From assembly GCF_001265075.1 (NCBI RefSeq), contig NZ_LFKO01000001.1, forward strand, positions 749,117 to 813,116: a stretch of 64,000 nt of DNA, written 5' to 3'. The translations under genes and the position numbers were made by a program. This document shows positions 60,595 to 64,000 of the stretch, piece by piece. The stretch's first letter is position 1; each line of letters begins with the position of its first letter. The DNA comes from Salinicoccus sp. YB14-2 (GTDB taxonomy: Bacteria; Bacillota; Bacilli; Staphylococcales; Salinicoccaceae). Under the pieces are notes generated by a model. That model had not been told where the DNA came from and searched no databases. It saw only the letters and a list, made by a program, of their open reading frames with translations.

Positions 60595-61440
60595 CTAAGC
60601 TTTCACAGCATTATCCTGCCAATGCAGGGATTTCTGTTCCACAATTTTCAAAAGCCAGTCGGTGGCTTTACCGACCACCGCAAAAAGAATGATGCTTGCC
60701 AAAATGGTCTCAGGAGACAATGTATTCTGACCGAGCACGAGAAGATAACCGAGACCTGAACTGGCGCCCATGAGTTCCGCCGCCACGACAAACATCCAGC
60801 CGAGGCCGAGACCGCTTCTGATCCCTGTCAGAAATGACGGCAGGGATGCCGGCAGGATTACACGGCTGATCAGTTCAAATGTATTCAGGCCGTACATCTT
60901 CCCCACCTCGATCAATTTCCGGTCCACACCGTTGATACCGCTGACGATGTTCAGATAGACCGGGAAAAATACGCCGACAGCAATCATCGTGACTTTTGAA
61001 GGTTCTCCGATGCCCATCCACAGGATGAATAAAGGCACCCATGCAAGGGAAGGGATCGAACGGAAAGCCTGTATCATCGGATCGAACAACTGCTCCGCCT
61101 TCTTATAGAAGCCGACGGTCGAACCGAGTATCACCGCAAATGCCGTACCGATCAGGAAGCCGATCAGCACCCTGTATAATGTGATGCCGACATGCCCCCA
61201 TAAACTGCCGTCGCCGGCAAGCCCCGCGATGGTCTCCACTATGACCGTCGGAGCGGGCAGTTGATAAGAAGGGAAAACACCTGCACGGCTCAGCACTTCC
61301 CATGCAATGATGAGGATCACCGGCAGTATGCTCCCGAGTATGACAGGCTGAAGCCTGTTCTTCTGAGATTTCCACCCGTCTTTGACCTGCGGGCTGGTGC
61401 AATTCAGCTCACCTGCTGTCAGTTCCGAACTTTTTTTCAC
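60595..61440 (-). CDS. ssuC: ABC transporter permease, SsuC/TauC type
   Basis: 281 residues from GTG 61440, with GGAG 9 nt upstream; a GTG three codons earlier is too close. Six membrane spans, the EAA-type loop GKMYGLNTFELISRVILPASLPSFLTGIRSGLGLGWMFVVAAELMGASSGLGYLL (in parts). It pairs with the ATPase 10 nt downstream and the binding protein 20 nt upstream. Confidence 0.9.
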   Translation of the reverse strand: MKKSSELTAGELNCTSPQVKDGWKSQKNRLQPVILGSILPVILIIAWEVLSRAGVFPSYQLPAPTVIVETIAGLAGDGSLWGHVGITLYRVLIGFLIGTAFAVILGSTVGFYKKAEQLFDPMIQAFRSIPSLAWVPLFILWMGIGEPSKVTMIAVGVFFPVYLNIVSGINGVDRKLIEVGKMYGLNTFELISRVILPASLPSFLTGIRSGLGLGWMFVVAAELMGASSGLGYLLVLGQNTLSPETILASIILFAVVGKATDWLLKIVEQKSLHWQDNAVKA

Positions 61441-61460
61441 TAAAACCACTCCATTCCACT

Positions 61461-62471
61461 CTAATTCGAAGCTTCTATTGTTTCTTCTGCGTATGATGAA
61501 TCAATCAGGTCATCCGTCAGCTGTTCCACATCAATATCCGCGCCGATGGCATCGGAATCCTGAAGTATTTTGCCTGCTTCATATACCGCTTCATGATGAG
61601 CGGCACCCGGTACCGGATTTGAGAAGTCATTACGCTCAAGCTGCTTTTCTGCAACAGCCTGATCAATTTGGGCTTCCTCCATCAGGATTTCAGCTGCTTC
61701 TTCCGGGTTTTCCTGTATCCATTCCCTCGCTTTTTCATACACTTCAATCACACGGCTCACATATTCAGGGTGTTCTTCTGCAAATTCCTCCCTTACATTC
61801 AAAAAGCCGTAAGTGTTGAAATCAGGATTCCTGTAAAACAGCTCTGCACCCGAATCGACCTCAAGGCGTGCCATATGAGGGTCCAGTCCTGCCCATGCAT
61901 CCACCCCGCCGTTATTCAGCGTCGTTGCACCATCACTGTGCTGTACGTTGACGATTTCCACATCCTCCTGTGACAGACCTTCTTCCTCCATGGCTCTCAG
62001 CAGGAATATGTATGGATCCGTGCCGAGTGTTGCCGCCACTTTCTTGCCTTTCAAATCTCCTACCGATTCAACGTCCGAATCTGCACTTTTGACGAGCGCG
62101 GTCCACTCCGGCTGGGAGTATATATATACGTTTTTAATGGGAGCACCGTTCGCCTTGGACATCAATGCAGCCGCTCCGGCGGAAGAACCGAAGTCGACGC
62201 TGTTGCTGTTCAGAAATTCGAGCGCTTTATTGCTCCCGTGGCTGAGCGTCCACGAAACATCGATGCCGTCTTCTTCAAATTCCTCTTCAGCCCACCCGAA
62301 TTCTTTCAATACAAGACTCGTCGGTGAGTAATAAGCGTAATCCAACCGGATTTCTTCCGGGCCCCCTGATGCATCCGAAGATTCTGCATTATTAGATGAA
62401 CACCCCGCCAGCACCACAAGTGAAGCCAGGGCGGTGAATATTCCAAGTTTTCCTGAAAAAATTTTCTTCAT
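61461..62471 (-). CDS. ssuA: Aliphatic sulfonate-type substrate-binding lipoprotein
   Basis: 336 residues. Signal with lipobox LAGC, then the NMT1/SsuA fold: DYAYYSPTSLVLKEFGWAEEEFEEDGIDVSW, SVDFGSSAGAAALMSKANGAPIKNVYIYS, GKKVAATLGTDPYIFLLRAMEEEGLSQEDVEIVN (all in parts), DAWAGLDPHMARLE. It is anchored outside the cell and binds a sulfonate or related sulfur compound. GAGGAGG precedes the ATG. No monooxygenase ssuD is in the window; the upstream sulfhydrylase suggests the sulfur goes to homocysteine. Confidence 0.88.
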   Translation of the reverse strand: MKKIFSGKLGIFTALASLVVLAGCSSNNAESSDASGGPEEIRLDYAYYSPTSLVLKEFGWAEEEFEEDGIDVSWTLSHGSNKALEFLNSNSVDFGSSAGAAALMSKANGAPIKNVYIYSQPEWTALVKSADSDVESVGDLKGKKVAATLGTDPYIFLLRAMEEEGLSQEDVEIVNVQHSDGATTLNNGGVDAWAGLDPHMARLEVDSGAELFYRNPDFNTYGFLNVREEFAEEHPEYVSRVIEVYEKAREWIQENPEEAAEILMEEAQIDQAVAEKQLERNDFSNPVPGAAHHEAVYEAGKILQDSDAIGADIDVEQLTDDLIDSSYAEETIEASN

Positions 62472-62487
62472 TCCGTCTCCTCCTCAA

Positions 62488-64000
62488 TTAAATTTCGCAT
62501 GCGTACGTCGATACCGTCCCGCGGAGGCGCTGTGCCTCTTTATATGTGCAGCGGTTATGCACGACCTGCAGCCCGCCGTCTTTTGCGATATCCGCCGCTT
62601 CTGGAGAGATGACTCCCTCCTGCAGCCAGAAGACTTTCGGCTTCACTTCGAGCGCTTCTTTTGCAATTCCGATCGCAGCTTCAGGACTTCTGAACACCTG
62701 GACGACATCAATCTGTTCAGGCACGCTTTTCAGATCCGGATATGCCTTCTCGCCGAGTATCTCGGTTTCCCTCGGGTTGACCGGGATGATCTTATAACCG
62801 AGCCTCTGCATCTTACGGGCAAGCCTGTAGCTCGGGCGTGCCTCCTTGCCGCTCAGTCCGACGACAGCCAACGTCTTCTGACGGGTCTTCTCCTCCCCGT
62901 CCTCCGTCACTTTCTCGGTCGCCGCGCCGAGGATGCCTTTGATGACACCCTCATCGTTGATGACGATCTCTTCCGCTTCTCCCGTATCGATGCCGGTCGC
63001 TTTTGACAGCGCCTGGCTCAAATCATTTTGGATGTCCTTTACGGATTCGATGCCGACGGACAGGCGGACCAATTCCTCATATACACCCGTCTCATCCAGC
63101 TGCTCTTTCGTCATTTGCTGATGCGTCGTCGAAGCCGGATGGATAATCAGTGATTTCGCATCACCGACGTTCGCCACATGCGACCAGAGCGCCACATTGT
63201 CGATCAGCTTCTTACCGGCGGCTTTTCCGCCCTTGATGCCGAATGTGATGATGGAACCAAAGCCGTTTTTAAATGTTCTTTTCGCAATTTCATGTGATGG
63301 GTGACTTTCAAGTCCCGGATAAGTGACCCACTCAACCGCCGGATGTTCAGATAGAAAACGAGCCAGTTTTTCTGCGTTTTCATTATGTCTCTCTACGCGG
63401 ACGTGCAGAGTTTCAAGCCCTTGAATGAGATGGAATGCATTCGTCGGACTGAGAGTCGCTCCGAAATCTCGCAGCAGCTGGACACGGATCTTGGTACTGA
63501 ATGCCAGCGTTCCGAAGTCCACTGCATAACGTATGCCGTTGTAACTTGAGTCCGGCTCTGTAAACTCAGGGAATTTTTCCAGATTCCAGTTGAAACGCCC
63601 ACCGTCGACGACGACACCGCCGATTGATGTCCCGTGGCCGCCGATCCATTTTGTCGCGGAATGAACCACAATGTCTGCACCGAGCGTAATCGGTTTGCAT
63701 GTATGCGGTGTGGCAAAAGTATTATCGATGATCAAAGGCACATCCGCCGCGTGGGCGATGGCGGAAACCGCTTCTATATCCAGCACCTGAAGGCCGGGGT
63801 TGCCGATTGTTTCAACGAACACTGCCTTCGTCTTGTCCGTAATGGCATTCTTAAAATTCTCAGGATCCGTCGGGTCGACAAATTTCACATTGATGCCGTA
63901 TCTCGGCAGTGTGACTGCGAAAAGATTATATGTGCCGCCGTACAGATTCGAACCGGCAACAATCTCATCCCCCGCACTTGCCAGGTTGAGAATGGACAGT
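62488..64000 (-). CDS. O-acetylhomoserine sulfhydrylase fused to a CoA-binding domain (5' end outside window)
   Basis: At least 503 residues are visible; the start lies beyond 64000. The first visible part, through LNLASAGDEIVAGSNLYGGTYNLF, is a Cys/Met-metabolism PLP enzyme (MetY): FVETIGNPGLQVLDIEA, IIDNTFATPHTC, and PLP-Lys in VHSATKWIGGHGT, ending RLSVGIESVKDIQNDL. After a charged linker, the last 120 residues form a YccU-like CoA_binding_2 domain: KTLAVVGLSGKEARPSYRLARKM, YKIIPVNPRETEILGEKAYP, FWLQEGVISPEAADIA, VVHNRCTYKEAQRL (in parts). It makes homocysteine from O-acetylhomoserine and sulfide. It heads the ssu-like operon. Confidence 0.9.
   Translation of the reverse strand, partial: LSILNLASAGDEIVAGSNLYGGTYNLFAVTLPRYGINVKFVDPTDPENFKNAITDKTKAVFVETIGNPGLQVLDIEAVSAIAHAADVPLIIDNTFATPHTCKPITLGADIVVHSATKWIGGHGTSIGGVVVDGGRFNWNLEKFPEFTEPDSSYNGIRYAVDFGTLAFSTKIRVQLLRDFGATLSPTNAFHLIQGLETLHVRVERHNENAEKLARFLSEHPAVEWVTYPGLESHPSHEIAKRTFKNGFGSIITFGIKGGKAAGKKLIDNVALWSHVANVGDAKSLIIHPASTTHQQMTKEQLDETGVYEELVRLSVGIESVKDIQNDLSQALSKATGIDTGEAEEIVINDEGVIKGILGAATEKVTEDGEEKTRQKTLAVVGLSGKEARPSYRLARKMQRLGYKIIPVNPRETEILGEKAYPDLKSVPEQIDVVQVFRSPEAAIGIAKEALEVKPKVFWLQEGVISPEAADIAKDGGLQVVHNRCTYKEAQRLRGTVSTYACEI

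Overview
The window looks like chromosomal DNA of a low-to-moderate GC, Gram-positive, salt-tolerant member of the Staphylococcaceae, of the Jeotgalicoccus / Salinicoccus / Macrococcus kind. This is an inference from three things: many genes have strong AGGAGG-type ribosome sites, the protein families are typical of the Firmicutes (two BCCT osmolyte carriers, Ade, AcsA, YumC-type ferredoxin-NADP reductase, DUF2207, YjbR, an LPXTG sorting signal), and compact hairpin-plus-T terminators separate most units. I see no rRNA, prophage, transposase or CRISPR array. One tRNA-Ala(GGC) is present.

Layout. 1-5 kb: a pRiA4b ORF-3-like protein, a GNAT acetyltransferase, a GlcG/HbpS-like protein and a tandem pair of related membrane proteins of unknown function. 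5-10 kb: an M24 aminopeptidase, an orphan oligopeptide-binding lipoprotein, a DinB/GNAT pair, and a tiny Cys-containing protein overlapping a FrnE/DsbA oxidoreductase. 10-13.5 kb: a two-component system with an ABC exporter (response regulator, ATPase, permease, kinase); the ATPase gene is split by a frameshift at an A-AAA-AAT run. 13.5-17.6 kb: small unknown genes, a PH-domain gene broken by an in-frame TAA, and an isolated LPXTG tail. 17.7-24 kb: large catalase, LysR regulator, M20 peptidase, monomeric sarcosine/N-methyl amino acid oxidase, Cu/Zn superoxide dismutase. 24-33 kb: DUF2071, a 51-bp palindromic tandem repeat, DUF2087-GNAT fusion, TudS/DUF523, two BCCT carriers, L-aspartate dehydrogenase, a TlpA thioredoxin with a membrane partner, pentapeptide protein. 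33-41 kb: macro-domain hydrolase, an FMN reductase with an internal TAA, serine hydrolase, M15 peptidase, second orphan peptide-binding lipoprotein, PNPOx-like protein, formate/nitrite channel. 41-51 kb: tRNA-Ala, DUF2207, a stand-alone divergent PurC, a secreted unknown, an NTF2-like protein, adenine deaminase, ferredoxin-NADP reductase, FAD monooxygenase, YjbR. 51.5-57.5 kb: a Tat-exported gluconate dehydrogenase-like pair (small subunit plus GMC flavoprotein) and a TetR-regulated ABC exporter with visible operators. 57.5-64 kb: MsrA, acetyl-CoA synthetase, and a sulfur operon: an O-acetylhomoserine sulfhydrylase fused to a CoA-binding domain, followed by an Ssu-type sulfonate transporter.

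Physiological themes are oxidative-stress defence (catalase, SodC, MsrA, FrnE, TlpA, macro domain), osmolyte uptake, peptide and sulfonate scavenging, and drug export.

The most unusual signals are not a classical defence system. They are (1) a 165-171 bp palindromic element present twice in opposite orientation, each copy beside the 3' end of a gene; (2) a 51-bp palindromic tandem repeat; (3) a cluster of expression anomalies: two clean in-frame TAA codons, one frameshift at a slippery heptamer followed directly by TGA, and two genes (TetR, NTF2-like) whose only well-placed start is ATC; (4) a 200-bp island flanked by outward-facing terminators that encodes a possible 28-residue peptide. Many starts here are GTG or TTG and were chosen from ribosome-site spacing. 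All functions are assigned from recalled family signatures, without database searches.
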